54,672 nt of DNA, from NCBI GenBank assembly GCA_040266995.1, contig JAWRHV010000012.1:1-54672 (forward strand), written 5' to 3'. Made by a program: the position numbers and the translations under genes. The notes beneath the pieces are model-generated. The model was not told the origin of the DNA, searched no databases, and worked only from the letters and a program-made list of their open reading frames with translations. Below, one piece after another: positions 26,851 to 34,884 of the stretch (its first letter is position 1; every line of letters starts with the position of its first letter). This DNA comes from UBA4312 sp040266995. Lineage in GTDB: Bacteria > Bacillota_I > Bacilli_A > Erysipelotrichales > Erysipelotrichaceae.

Positions 26851-28119
26851 CTATAAAATCCGAACACCACCGACATTACGGATCTTTAAGATATGACAGG
26901 AATCCTTGCCGAATACTTTTTCGATTTCTTCTTTATATGTCTGTACATAGGAGTCCTTTACAAAGGCCTGGATCGTACCGGCGAATCCTCCGCCGTGTAC
27001 ACGGCAAACACCATGTTCTTTCAAGATGTTCTCCGATAGAGCCAGTGCCAGAGACACCGCCTGGTGTTCCACATCGTGATTCGAGTATACATTTTGCAGG
27101 TAGGTAAAAGAACTCTTTCCTGACTCTGAGATGACCTTGCAGAATTGATTAAAGTCATCCGATTGCAGGGCATCGACGGCAAATTGGACGCGTTCATTTT
27201 CGTTGAAGAAATGAATGGCACGTAACAGGGCACGGTCACTGACCGTTTTTCGTATAGCAGCTAAATGGGAGTAAAAATCCTTTGGATCCACTTCTCTTAA
27301 TACGTCCTTATCAAAATAGTTGGCCACTTGTTTCATCTCTGCCGGTACCGCTGCGTAATCAGCGGTCAGGTCGGCATGAGAGGCATGGACATCCACGATA
27401 CACAGGCTGTGGTTGTATCTGGAAAAATCCACATCAACTTGATGGACGATGGGCTGTTGCGGGTCCTTGAAATCGATATGGATCAAACCACCCACACAAC
27501 AGGCACATTGGTCCATTAGACCACATGGTTTTCCGAAAAAGACATTTTCGCTGTATTGTCCGATCTTAGAAATTTCCACAGAATCAATGGTCATATCATT
27601 ATATAAACCGGATTCGATAAAACCAATCAGACCTTCAAAGGCAGCTGATGAGGATAATCCGGATCCGGACAGGACATCACTGGTGATATAAGCCTGAAAG
27701 CCGCCAATTGTATGGTGGTTATTCTTTAGACCGGCTACGACACCGCGGATCAGGGCTGTAGAGGTTCCATATTCTTTTTCGTCTGGTTGTAAATTGTTGA
27801 TGTCAATGGCAGGGATATCCATGGCATCGGATTTTATTTTGATGAAAGAATCATTCTTTGAAGCAACCGCGATCATATCCATATTGACGGAGGTGGCCAG
27901 AACCTGGCCTCTTTGATGATCGGTATGATTTCCGGATACTTCGCTGCGTCCCGGCACACTGAAGATCGCGATGTCTTTATCCCCATAGAGGTCGATAAAG
28001 GTCTGCAGAGCTTGTGTATAACGCTGTGGCTGCAGTGCGATTCTAGTTGGATCTAAATAATAGGATGTGAAATCCAGAGAATTGTCTTGGATCATTTGTA
28101 TGGCTTTCGATGCGAACAT
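26851..28119 (-). CDS. galK: Galactokinase
   Basis: A 422-residue GHMP-family galactokinase converting galactose and ATP to galactose-1-phosphate, the first Leloir step. The N-terminal sugar-binding motif is PGRSEVSGNHTDHQ (about residues 55-68), a diverged form of the usual GRxNxIGEHxDY signature. The GHMP ATP loop is LSGSGLSSSAAFE (about 150), and motif 3 is CRVHGGGFAGTIQAF (about 370). AAAGGAG precedes the ATG. It lies 13 nt downstream of deoD and is probably cotranscribed. No galT, galE or galM is in the window. It would use galactose released by the GH36 enzyme at 15336. The motif divergence leaves a small chance of another sugar kinase. Confidence 0.85.
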   Translation of the reverse strand: MFASKAIQMIQDNSLDFTSYYLDPTRIALQPQRYTQALQTFIDLYGDKDIAIFSVPGRSEVSGNHTDHQRGQVLATSVNMDMIAVASKNDSFIKIKSDAMDIPAIDINNLQPDEKEYGTSTALIRGVVAGLKNNHHTIGGFQAYITSDVLSGSGLSSSAAFEGLIGFIESGLYNDMTIDSVEISKIGQYSENVFFGKPCGLMDQCACCVGGLIHIDFKDPQQPIVHQVDVDFSRYNHSLCIVDVHASHADLTADYAAVPAEMKQVANYFDKDVLREVDPKDFYSHLAAIRKTVSDRALLRAIHFFNENERVQFAVDALQSDDFNQFCKVISESGKSSFTYLQNVYSNHDVEHQAVSLALALSENILKEHGVCRVHGGGFAGTIQAFVKDSYVQTYKEEIEKVFGKDSCHILKIRNVGGVRIL

Positions 28120-28132
28120 AATGGGTCTCCTT

Positions 28133-28843
28133 TTATAGTTGAATAGCCGTTTCCAATGCCAGTATCATCATGGATCGGAAAGAGCGTTCTCTTTGTTGAG
28201 GGGTTGTATCCTCGTCCAGCACAAGGGAGTCCGATACGGTACAAATGCATGCTGCCTGTTTTCCGGTTACCTTGGCATTGTGGAACAACGCAAAGCTTTC
28301 CATTTCTACAGCCTGGCATCCGTTTTCTATAGCCGGACGACTGCCCGGTGCGTTCTTTTCATAATAGAAAACATCCGAGGAATGCAGACGGACAAAAGAA
28401 ACAGGAATCTGCTGTTTGCGGGCTGTTTCGGCAATCCGGTCGTTTACAGATTTTGTCGGATACTGGATGGTGTTTGTATCGCGGGACTGGCATTGTGCAT
28501 AGGTGGACTGGCTCCAGCAGGAATCGGCAGCCAAAACGTCAAAGACGTGCAGATCTTTACTGTAGCTTCCACAGCTGCCCACCCGGATTATAGCTGCGAC
28601 ATCATACTGTGTATAAAGCTCATAGGAGTAGATACCGATACTTGGCATGCCCATACCGGAACCCATGACGGATATTCTTTTTCCTTTGTAGAAACCGGTA
28701 TACCCCAACATACCGCGAACGGTGTTGAAACAAATACAATCTTCCAGGTAGGTTTCGGCAATATACTTCGCTCGGTACGGATCGCCCGGCATCAGGACAA
28801 CGGGAGCAATATCTCCTTTTTTGGCATTGTTATGTGGTGTCAT
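28133..28843 (-). CDS. deoD: Purine-nucleoside phosphorylase, DeoD type
   Basis: A 236-residue hexameric purine-nucleoside phosphorylase of the DeoD family. It cleaves purine (deoxy)ribonucleosides with phosphate to base and sugar-1-phosphate in the cytoplasm. Visible signatures are VVLMPGDPYRAKYIAE near the N-terminus (phosphate site), MGSGMGMPSIGIYSYELY, IIRVGSCGSY, and VEMESFALF, which binds the sugar and base. The catalytic Asp is in VSDSLV near residue 200. The GGAGGT ribosome site selects the ATG at 28843, not the ATG at 28873. It precedes galK on the minus strand and complements the purine permease and hpt. Confidence 0.9.
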   Translation of the reverse strand: MTPHNNAKKGDIAPVVLMPGDPYRAKYIAETYLEDCICFNTVRGMLGYTGFYKGKRISVMGSGMGMPSIGIYSYELYTQYDVAAIIRVGSCGSYSKDLHVFDVLAADSCWSQSTYAQCQSRDTNTIQYPTKSVNDRIAETARKQQIPVSFVRLHSSDVFYYEKNAPGSRPAIENGCQAVEMESFALFHNAKVTGKQAACICTVSDSLVLDEDTTPQQRERSFRSMMILALETAIQL

Positions 28844-28866
28844 AGAATACACCTCCTGCATTAAGG

Positions 28867-28887
28867 ATACCATAAAAGTGGTATAAT
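28867..28887 (+). promoter_or_regulatory. Extended -10 and dyad between deoD and rnmV
   Basis: TGG TATAAT (28879-28887) is an extended -10 toward rnmV. Its first half is one arm of the dyad ATACCA (28867-28872) / TGGTAT (28879-28884). A second TATAAT at 28921-28926 lies 12 nt before the rnmV ATG. Either could drive rnmV. The dyad sits in the deoD leader and may be an operator. Confidence 0.5.
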
Positions 28888-28938
28888 CGTATTTGCTTGT
28901 TGGATGGAAAGGGAATCCATTATAATATAGAAGAGCTT

Positions 28939-29475
28939 ATGAAGAAGAGAATCAAGGAAATCATCGTGGTGGAGGGGAAAAATGACACAAATACTCTCCA
29001 ACAGTTTTTTGAATGTGATACGATAGAAACGGGAGGCGACCAGATTGTAGAGGCAACGCTGGAGCGCATCTCTTTGGCGCAGAAAACAAGGGGTGTCATC
29101 ATCTTTACGGATCCGGATGGACCGGGCGAACATATCCGCCGATGGATCAACGAGCATATTCCGCATTGTAAAAATGCGTTTATCGATAAGGGTAAAGCGA
29201 AAACAGATAAAAAAGTCGGTGTGGAACATGCGGATCAAGAGGCTTTGTGGGAAGCGTTGAGCCATTGTGTGACTTTTGACAATGAGACAACCACATTGAC
29301 CTGGGCGGACTATTTGGATCTGGGGCTGGTCGGGCAGACAAAAAAGCGATATGAATTATGCAAAAAGCTTCATATCGGACCGTGCAACGGAAAAACTTTT
29401 TTTAAGCGGTGCAACCAGATGAAGATCACCAAAGAAAAATTGCTGCAATTATGGGAGGAACCGGTGAATGAATGA
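28939..29475 (+). CDS. rnmV: Ribonuclease M5
   Basis: A 178-residue RNase M5, the Toprim nuclease that matures 5S rRNA in Firmicutes. Toprim motifs are EIIVVEGKNDT (Glu of the fold, about residues 7-17) and IIFTDPDGPGEHIR (the DxD pair, about 54-67). A C-terminal domain follows that binds the 5S substrate. The start at 28939 is inferred from family alignment (MKKRIKEIIVVEG) and not the upstream TTG. It overlaps ksgA by 8 nt, the usual rnmV-ksgA pairing. Its 5S rRNA substrate genes are not in this window. Confidence 0.92.
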   Translation: MKKRIKEIIVVEGKNDTNTLQQFFECDTIETGGDQIVEATLERISLAQKTRGVIIFTDPDGPGEHIRRWINEHIPHCKNAFIDKGKAKTDKKVGVEHADQEALWEALSHCVTFDNETTTLTWADYLDLGLVGQTKKRYELCKKLHIGPCNGKTFFKRCNQMKITKEKLLQLWEEPVNE

Positions 29476-30331
29476 TCCGATAGCGACAAAACGAAGGACA
29501 AGGGAAATACAGGAAACCTATCAGGCGTTTACCAAGAAGAATTACGGACAGAATTTCATCATTGAACCTGGTGTCGTACAAAAGATCGCCCGAGCCGCCA
29601 TTGGTTCAAAAGAGGAGCTGGTCGTAGAAATCGGACCGGGTATTGGTGCCTTGACACAATGGCTGTGTGCGTATGCCGATCATGTCGTGGCCTATGAAAT
29701 CGATCCCCGTATGCCGGAGATCCTGGAAAAGGAAATTGGTTGCGATCATCTGGATGTGATCGTAAAGGATTTTCTGCAGGTGGATATCGATCAGGAAATC
29801 CGGACGTTTTTGAAAGAAGGGCAGAAGCTGTGTTTTACGGGAAACCTTCCTTATTATATTACTACACCGATCCTGTTTAAATTGTTTGAATCTTCATTGG
29901 ATATTGAACGGATTACCGTTATGATGCAAAAAGAGGTGGCCAATCGATTTTTGGCCAGCGAAAATGACAAGGAATACAATGCGTTAAGTGTGATTTGGCG
30001 GTATAAATGTGATGTAAAGAAGATCATGGATGTATCGCGTCATGTGTTCTGGCCGACACCGCGAGTGGATTCCACGGTGTTGCAGTTTACGTTTTCTCAT
30101 CGGAATCGAGTGGAAAACGAGCCTTTATTTTATGAATTTGTGAAAGCTTGTTTTGTACAACGCCGAAAAACAATATATAATAATCTTCAAAGCTACCTGC
30201 AGGATAAAGCGGTAGCGATGGAGTATTTGCGGAACGCAAACATACAGCCCAATGTACGGGCACAGCAGTGTACATTAGAGGATTTTATACGATTATACGA
30301 GGTAAATTATGAAAGTCTATGCACCCGCTAA
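29468..30331 (+). CDS. ksgA: 16S rRNA dimethyltransferase RsmA (KsgA)
   Basis: A 287-residue enzyme that dimethylates two adjacent adenosines near the 3' end of 16S rRNA during small-subunit assembly. It shows KKNYGQNFIIEP at the start, the SAM motif VVEIGPGIGALTQWL (about 56-70), acidic residue in VAYEIDP, and catalytic motif TGNLPYYITTPI (about 125-136), where NLPY is the N6-adenine signature. The C-terminal RNA-binding helical domain includes the VQRRKTIYNNL segment. Loss of this enzyme gives kasugamycin resistance in other bacteria. Coupled to rnmV and overlapping ispE by 23 nt. Confidence 0.95.
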   Translation: MNDPIATKRRTREIQETYQAFTKKNYGQNFIIEPGVVQKIARAAIGSKEELVVEIGPGIGALTQWLCAYADHVVAYEIDPRMPEILEKEIGCDHLDVIVKDFLQVDIDQEIRTFLKEGQKLCFTGNLPYYITTPILFKLFESSLDIERITVMMQKEVANRFLASENDKEYNALSVIWRYKCDVKKIMDVSRHVFWPTPRVDSTVLQFTFSHRNRVENEPLFYEFVKACFVQRRKTIYNNLQSYLQDKAVAMEYLRNANIQPNVRAQQCTLEDFIRLYEVNYESLCTR

Positions 30332-31133
30332 GGTGAACCTGGCATTAGATGTAATCAGACAATATGATAACGGGTATCACGAGTTGGATATGATTATGGC
30401 TCCGGTTTCTTTATATAATATCGTAGATATTGTTCCGGCTTCACAGACAACGATTTCGTGTACGAACGGAATGATACCGGATGATAATGCGACACGTAAA
30501 ATGGTCCGGGTATTGAAGGAAAAATATCCACAGATTTCCGATTACGCTATATCGATTGAAGAACATATTCCTATGAAGGCAGGACTGGCAGGAGCCAGTG
30601 CGAATGCGGCTGCCGTCTTAAAGGCAATCAATGATATGGAGTCGCTGCAGCTGTCCATCGATGATATGATCCAGCTGGGAAAACAGGTGGGCGCGGATGT
30701 TCCGTTTTGTGTGGTGAACCGGTTTGCCCGGGTAGGCGGTATAGGCGAGAAGATCGTTCCGTTTTCAACGGGAGGCACGTTCCGTATTCTTCTGGTGAAG
30801 CCCAAGGAAGGGGTTTCTACACCGGATGCGTTTAAAAAATGGCATGAAATGGAAATCTCACATCTGGATGTCGATCAGATGCAGAAGGATCTGGAGAATT
30901 CCGATCTGGAAGCGTATTGTTCTCATATGGGCAATGTCCTGGAGTGTGCAGCCATATCCATGGTGCCATCATTAAAACATCTGCGCAATGAGATGAAATC
31001 TCTGGGATTGCGGGTCATGATGACAGGATCAGGGAGTACGATGATGGGATTTGGCAATATGCGGGTTTTAAAAAATGCTCGCAACAAGCTGCATGGAAAG
31101 TATCCATTTGTGAAAATTGTCAATGTTGGTTAG
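30309..31133 (+). CDS. ispE: 4-diphosphocytidyl-2-C-methyl-D-erythritol kinase
   Basis: A 274-residue GHMP kinase of the non-mevalonate (MEP) isoprenoid pathway. It phosphorylates CDP-methylerythritol and feeds undecaprenyl carrier synthesis. It shows APAKVNLALDVI with the catalytic Lys, GYHELDMIMAPV, the GHMP loop PMKAGLAGASANAAAV (about 88-103), and GADVPFCV. C-terminal motif MMTGSGSTMMGF has the usual TGSGSxxF form. CGAGGT is the ribosome site, located inside ksgA. Presence implies the organism makes isoprenoids by the MEP route. The TagO-type enzyme downstream uses the polyprenyl product. Confidence 0.95.
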   Translation: MKVYAPAKVNLALDVIRQYDNGYHELDMIMAPVSLYNIVDIVPASQTTISCTNGMIPDDNATRKMVRVLKEKYPQISDYAISIEEHIPMKAGLAGASANAAAVLKAINDMESLQLSIDDMIQLGKQVGADVPFCVVNRFARVGGIGEKIVPFSTGGTFRILLVKPKEGVSTPDAFKKWHEMEISHLDVDQMQKDLENSDLEAYCSHMGNVLECAAISMVPSLKHLRNEMKSLGLRVMMTGSGSTMMGFGNMRVLKNARNKLHGKYPFVKIVNVG

Positions 31134-31142
31134 GAGATAAAA

Positions 31143-31352
31143 ATGACCTATTCGGTTTTAAAATATATTGTTTTTCTCATGTGTTTTGGATTGAGTTTTT
31201 ATGCGGTCAGTTCGATACAGTTTGACCGCTTTTGTTCTGTCAAGCAACCACGAAAAGTGATTGTTCTGATGTTTTTATTGTCGTTTGCGTTAGCGTATAT
31301 TTCCAGTCAGGCAATACTGGACCTGACGATTTTTAATGGATTTGGAGGATAG
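31143..31352 (+). CDS. DUF1146 small membrane protein (YwzB family)
   Basis: A 69-residue membrane protein with two hydrophobic helices (about residues 6-24 and 42-60) joined by a short basic stretch, SSIQFDRFCSVKQPRKVIV. The pattern and the SIQFDRF motif match the DUF1146/YwzB family of Firmicutes, whose function is not known. It lies 9 nt after ispE and 2 nt before the MreB-like gene, so it belongs to the same operon. In other Firmicutes, members sit near cell-envelope genes. Confidence 0.75.
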   Translation: MTYSVLKYIVFLMCFGLSFYAVSSIQFDRFCSVKQPRKVIVLMFLLSFALAYISSQAILDLTIFNGFGG

Positions 31353-31354
31353 CT

Positions 31355-32281
31355 ATGTTTGATCATTGGTATGCCATGGACATTGGTGGGCATACATGCC
31401 GGTTTTATGATTTTCCCAAGGAAACCGAATGCCGGATCCGTTCATTGGTGGCATGGGGCGATCCAGATCCTGTCGCTGTCGGCGACGATGCGATTGCGTA
31501 CATCGGCCAAGATCAGCGAAAGATCGCGGTTCGCTATCCCATTAATCATGATCAGGTCATCTCTTCGTTTGAACCGATCATTTCCAAGGGACTGGAGCAG
31601 CTGCATGTTTCGCGAAGCTTCTTTCATCCGCGCGCCCTGGTGGTTGTTCCGACGGATATCCACGAACAGAACCTGGAAATGTGGAGAGAGGAGATTCTCA
31701 ATGCCGGGATTCACCGGATCGATTTTGTGAATGTGATGGAGCTTCTGCAAAGCAGCGATTCTACATTGATCATTCATTCGGGTCATACATATACAGAGCT
31801 GGGTATCTATGCCCATGATCAGGCTTTTGTGCAACAAACGCTCTTCTTTGCCGGAAAGCAGATGGACGAAGAGATTCAGCGGATGGTTGCCAAAAAGACC
31901 CGATGTCTGATTTCCGAAGAAGATGCCGGGGCTTTAAAGGAAGCAGCCAGCCGGGCTTTATGGGAGAATAAGAATGTAACGCTGCAATGCAGCGCGGTCA
32001 ACCAATACAATCAATGGACCCAGATCCAGCTTCGTACCCTGGATATCTGGCCGTGTATGATGAACGTGATCAAGCAGATCGTGCTTTGGGCCAAGCAGTG
32101 CCTGCAGCAGGTGGATGTGGATATGAAAGAAAAAATCTATCAGAATGGGATTCGCCTGAGCGGAGGATCGGCGAACTGTTTCGGATTGCGTCAGACGCTG
32201 GAAGAAGAGCTGAATCAGAAGGTGATCTGCAGTGAACACCCGGAGATGGATTTGATGGAAGCACTGAAAGGATGGCGATAA
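31355..32281 (+). CDS. Divergent MreB/Mbl-like actin-fold protein
   Basis: A 308-residue protein aligning by eye with MreB over its length. The phosphate-1 loop is AMDIGGHTCRF (canonical DLGTANT), followed by VAVGDDAIAYIGQ, RKIAVRYPINHDQVISSFE (MreB has IRPLKDGVIADF) and ALVVVPTDIHEQNLE (MreB VPxGxTxVE). The phosphate-2 region is STLIIHSGHTYTELGIY (MreB MVVDIGGGTTDIA), in which the usual Asp is replaced by His-Ser. The C-terminal adenosine motif is GIRLSGGSANCFGL. Divergence at nucleotide-contact sites suggests weakened ATPase or a regulatory paralogue. It begins 2 nt after DUF1146 and ends 1 nt before tagO, so a cell-shape or wall-polymer role is likely (inference). Confidence 0.7.
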   Translation: MFDHWYAMDIGGHTCRFYDFPKETECRIRSLVAWGDPDPVAVGDDAIAYIGQDQRKIAVRYPINHDQVISSFEPIISKGLEQLHVSRSFFHPRALVVVPTDIHEQNLEMWREEILNAGIHRIDFVNVMELLQSSDSTLIIHSGHTYTELGIYAHDQAFVQQTLFFAGKQMDEEIQRMVAKKTRCLISEEDAGALKEAASRALWENKNVTLQCSAVNQYNQWTQIQLRTLDIWPCMMNVIKQIVLWAKQCLQQVDVDMKEKIYQNGIRLSGGSANCFGLRQTLEEELNQKVICSEHPEMDLMEALKGWR

Positions 32282-32282
32282 T

Positions 32283-33335
32283 ATGATAACCTGGCCTATG
32301 ATCTTGATTCCGTTTTGTGTTTCTGTCTGCCTGACACCTATCGTTAAAAAAGCGTCTATATGGTCTAAAGCGTATGCCAAGGAAAATGAGCGAACCGTAC
32401 ATCATGGCATTATATCCCGAATCGGAGGTATTTCCATTTACATTGCGTTTATGGTGTCTTCGGCTTTGTTTCTGAATCCGGATCGGGCCATCAACGGTAT
32501 CATCTTAGGTGGCAGCATTATGTTTTTTACCGGTCTCATTGATGACTTGATTGATATCAAGCCATTGGTGAAACTCTTTTTTGAAGTGGTAGCAGCCAGC
32601 GTTTTGATCTATTTTGGTGTTGGCGTGGATGCGATCCATTTACCGTTTGGCATAGTGATTGACAACTTCTATGTATCGATTATCTTTACTATCATATGGG
32701 TGGCCGGTATAACCAACGCAATCAATCTGATTGATGGACTGGACGGGCTGGCCGGTGGAATGAGTGTGATCATGCTGGTGGTCATCGGTTCCGTGGCTTT
32801 GATCGAACGCCGGTTTGATGTAGCGATGATCACGTTTATCATGGCTTCTTCCACAATGGGATTTCTTTTATATAACGCCCATCCTGCCAGCATCTTCATG
32901 GGAGACTGTGGGTCGCTGTTTCTTGGCTTTATGATATCAGCTATTTCTTTGTTGGGATTTAAAGGCTCGACTATCGTTACCTTAGCTTTACCAATGTTAT
33001 TGTTGATGATTCCGATCATCGATACCTTGTCAGCGATTCTGCGAAGAACGTTAAAAGGAATGAAGTTTATGCAGGCGGATAAAAGTCATATCCATCACCT
33101 TCTGATGAAACAGTTTGGACATGGAAAAACGGTTATTATCATGTGTGGTCTGACGTTTATCTTTGGTTTATCCGCCTATGCTTATCTGATCAACACACGG
33201 ATCGGGTTTACGGTGATGTTGATCACGCTGTTTGGCGTTGAGCTGTTTATTGAAAAGAGCGCTATGATATCAGAGCACTTTCATCCGATCATGGGGTTAT
33301 ACCGCCGTGTGGTCAAAAAAATAAAAAGAACATAA
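32283..33335 (+). CDS. tagO: Undecaprenyl-phosphate GlcNAc-1-P transferase (TagO/WecA type)
   Basis: A 350-residue polytopic membrane enzyme of the MraY/WecA superfamily. It transfers a sugar-1-phosphate from UDP-sugar to undecaprenyl phosphate to start teichoic acid or capsule synthesis. It shows about ten helices, GIISRIGGISIY, the catalytic acidic pair in LIDDLID (about residues 84-90), NAINLIDGLDGLAGG (about 140-154), NAHPASIFMGDCGSLFLGF, and the cytosolic HIHHLL motif for UDP-sugar binding. The HIHH and DGLAGG motifs favour TagO/WecA over MraY. The sugar is probably GlcNAc (family knowledge). Last gene of the run starting at rnmV. Confidence 0.88.
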   Translation: MITWPMILIPFCVSVCLTPIVKKASIWSKAYAKENERTVHHGIISRIGGISIYIAFMVSSALFLNPDRAINGIILGGSIMFFTGLIDDLIDIKPLVKLFFEVVAASVLIYFGVGVDAIHLPFGIVIDNFYVSIIFTIIWVAGITNAINLIDGLDGLAGGMSVIMLVVIGSVALIERRFDVAMITFIMASSTMGFLLYNAHPASIFMGDCGSLFLGFMISAISLLGFKGSTIVTLALPMLLLMIPIIDTLSAILRRTLKGMKFMQADKSHIHHLLMKQFGHGKTVIIMCGLTFIFGLSAYAYLINTRIGFTVMLITLFGVELFIEKSAMISEHFHPIMGLYRRVVKKIKRT

Positions 33336-33385
33336 TTGATCGCAATATCCTAAGAGTCTCAAATTCTCGGGAATCCGTCAAAAGA

Positions 33386-33430
33386 AAAAGGACGAAAGTA
33401 TTTTTACCAATAAAATATTTTCGTCCTTTT
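33386..33430. terminator. Bidirectional terminator between tagO and citrate synthase
   Basis: A long near-perfect hairpin pairs AAAAGGACGAAA (33386-33397) with the complementary TTTCGTCCTTTT arm ending at 33430. A and T runs on both outer sides let it act in both directions. Confidence 0.8.
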
Positions 33431-33496
33431 AGAGTATATTCTTTTGGATGGGCTGTTATCTTAAAAAGCTCTTTTGTACAGGGAATAGATATCGAA

Positions 33497-34819
33497 TTAC
33501 TGGCGTTGTTCCATAATGCTTAAATAAGCCGGGCGAATGATCTTGCCGGCACCAATCAGCTCTTCGATGCGGTGCGCACTCCATCCGACAATACGGGCTG
33601 TGGCAAAAATAGCTGTATACAGCTCTTTCGGTATACCGAGCATTTCATAGACAAACCCGCTGAAGAAATCGATATTCGGGGAAACACCTTTGTAAATTTT
33701 CCGGTTGGAAGTAATCAGACGGATCGCTTCCTTTTCTACATAATAATAAAGCTGCAGATCTTTCTCTCTTCCTTTTTCGAGCGCTAATTCATTCACAAAG
33801 AAACGGAAGATGCGTTCTCTGGGATCAGAAAGAGAATAGACGGCATGGCCCATTCCGTAAATCAGGCCTTTATGATCAAAAGCTTCTCCATCCAGAATTT
33901 TCTTCAGATAATCTGACACCTCCTGCCGGTCGGATGTATCGTGCACATGTTGGCGGATATCTTCCATCATCTCCATGACTTTGATGTTTGCCCCGCCATG
34001 CTTTGGGCCCTTTAAGGAACTCATGGCGGCTGCAATCGTTGAATATGTATCCGAGCCGCTGGAGGTGACCACGCATGTTGTAAAGGTGGAGTTGTTGCCT
34101 CCACCGTGTTCCATGTGCAGGATCAGAGCGATGTCTAATACGGTAGCTTCCAGTCGTGTATATTGTTGGTTTGGACGAAGAAGCTGTAGGATGACCTCGG
34201 CCGTGGACAAAGAAGTGTCCGGCATATGAATATACATACTTTGCAGATTGTTGTAATGATTGTATGCATGGTAGGAATAAACTGCCAACAAAGGTAACTG
34301 GGAAATCAGTTGAATGCTTTGCCGGATGACATTGTCAATGGATGTGTCGATCGCTTTGTCATCATAGGAGGCCAGAGTCAGGATAGCGCGGGTCATGGTA
34401 TTCATGATATCCTTGGTCGGCGCTTTCATGATGATTTCACGAGTAAAGTTTTTGGGCAGCCTACGGTCTTGTGCCAACAGCTCCTTAAATTGCTTTTCTT
34501 CTTCTTTATTTGGCATTTTCCCCATCAACAGAAGATATGCGATCTTTTCAAAACCAAAACCACAGGATTGGATCGAATGAATGAGATGTTCGATGCGATA
34601 TCCTCGGTACCATAGCTGTCCGTCACAAGGAACTTTTTTTCCATCGATAATTTCAGAAGAAGTAATCAGAGAAATATTTGTTAACCCGGTCAGAACACCG
34701 TTTCCATCCTGGTCGCGCAGACCGCGTTTGACACCGAGATCTTCGTATAGACTTGGGACGATATAGTCGTTTTCCTGGCAAATTTTTTCATATAGCTTAT
34801 AAATGGAATCTTGGATCAT
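33497..34819 (-). CDS. gltA: Citrate synthase
   Basis: A 440-residue citrate synthase of the Gram-positive-like type, condensing oxaloacetate and acetyl-CoA. Catalytic residues are visible: His in LHMEHGGGNNST (about residue 234), His in GMGHAVY (about 306) and Asp in SPNIDFFSG (about 390), with the Arg of the ATARIVGW segment. An N-terminal LWYRGYRIEHLI segment fits the small domain. There is no aconitase, isocitrate dehydrogenase or other cycle gene nearby; the role may be glutamate precursor synthesis. AAAGGAG precedes the ATG. A 2-methylcitrate synthase activity cannot be excluded. Confidence 0.92.
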   Translation of the reverse strand: MIQDSIYKLYEKICQENDYIVPSLYEDLGVKRGLRDQDGNGVLTGLTNISLITSSEIIDGKKVPCDGQLWYRGYRIEHLIHSIQSCGFGFEKIAYLLLMGKMPNKEEEKQFKELLAQDRRLPKNFTREIIMKAPTKDIMNTMTRAILTLASYDDKAIDTSIDNVIRQSIQLISQLPLLAVYSYHAYNHYNNLQSMYIHMPDTSLSTAEVILQLLRPNQQYTRLEATVLDIALILHMEHGGGNNSTFTTCVVTSSGSDTYSTIAAAMSSLKGPKHGGANIKVMEMMEDIRQHVHDTSDRQEVSDYLKKILDGEAFDHKGLIYGMGHAVYSLSDPRERIFRFFVNELALEKGREKDLQLYYYVEKEAIRLITSNRKIYKGVSPNIDFFSGFVYEMLGIPKELYTAIFATARIVGWSAHRIEELIGAGKIIRPAYLSIMEQRQ

Positions 34820-34839
34820 ACTATCAACTCCTTTTAATC

Positions 34840-34848
34840 ATTTTATCA
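34840..34848 (-). promoter_or_regulatory. Extended -10 promoter of citrate synthase
   Basis: Minus strand TGA TAAAAT (34840-34848), with TTTAAT 16 nt further upstream as a weak -35. The ribosome site AAAGGAG follows within the 65-bp divergent gap. Confidence 0.45.
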
Positions 34849-34884
34849 AAATTTTTTCTATATTAAATGGTTGCTTAATAAAAT

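Noticed and set aside
28139..28864. 241-codon open frame on the plus strand
   Set aside because: It lies fully antisense to deoD, has no ribosome site, and its translation is Cys/His/Gly-rich without any motif. Codon bias of the minus strand explains it.
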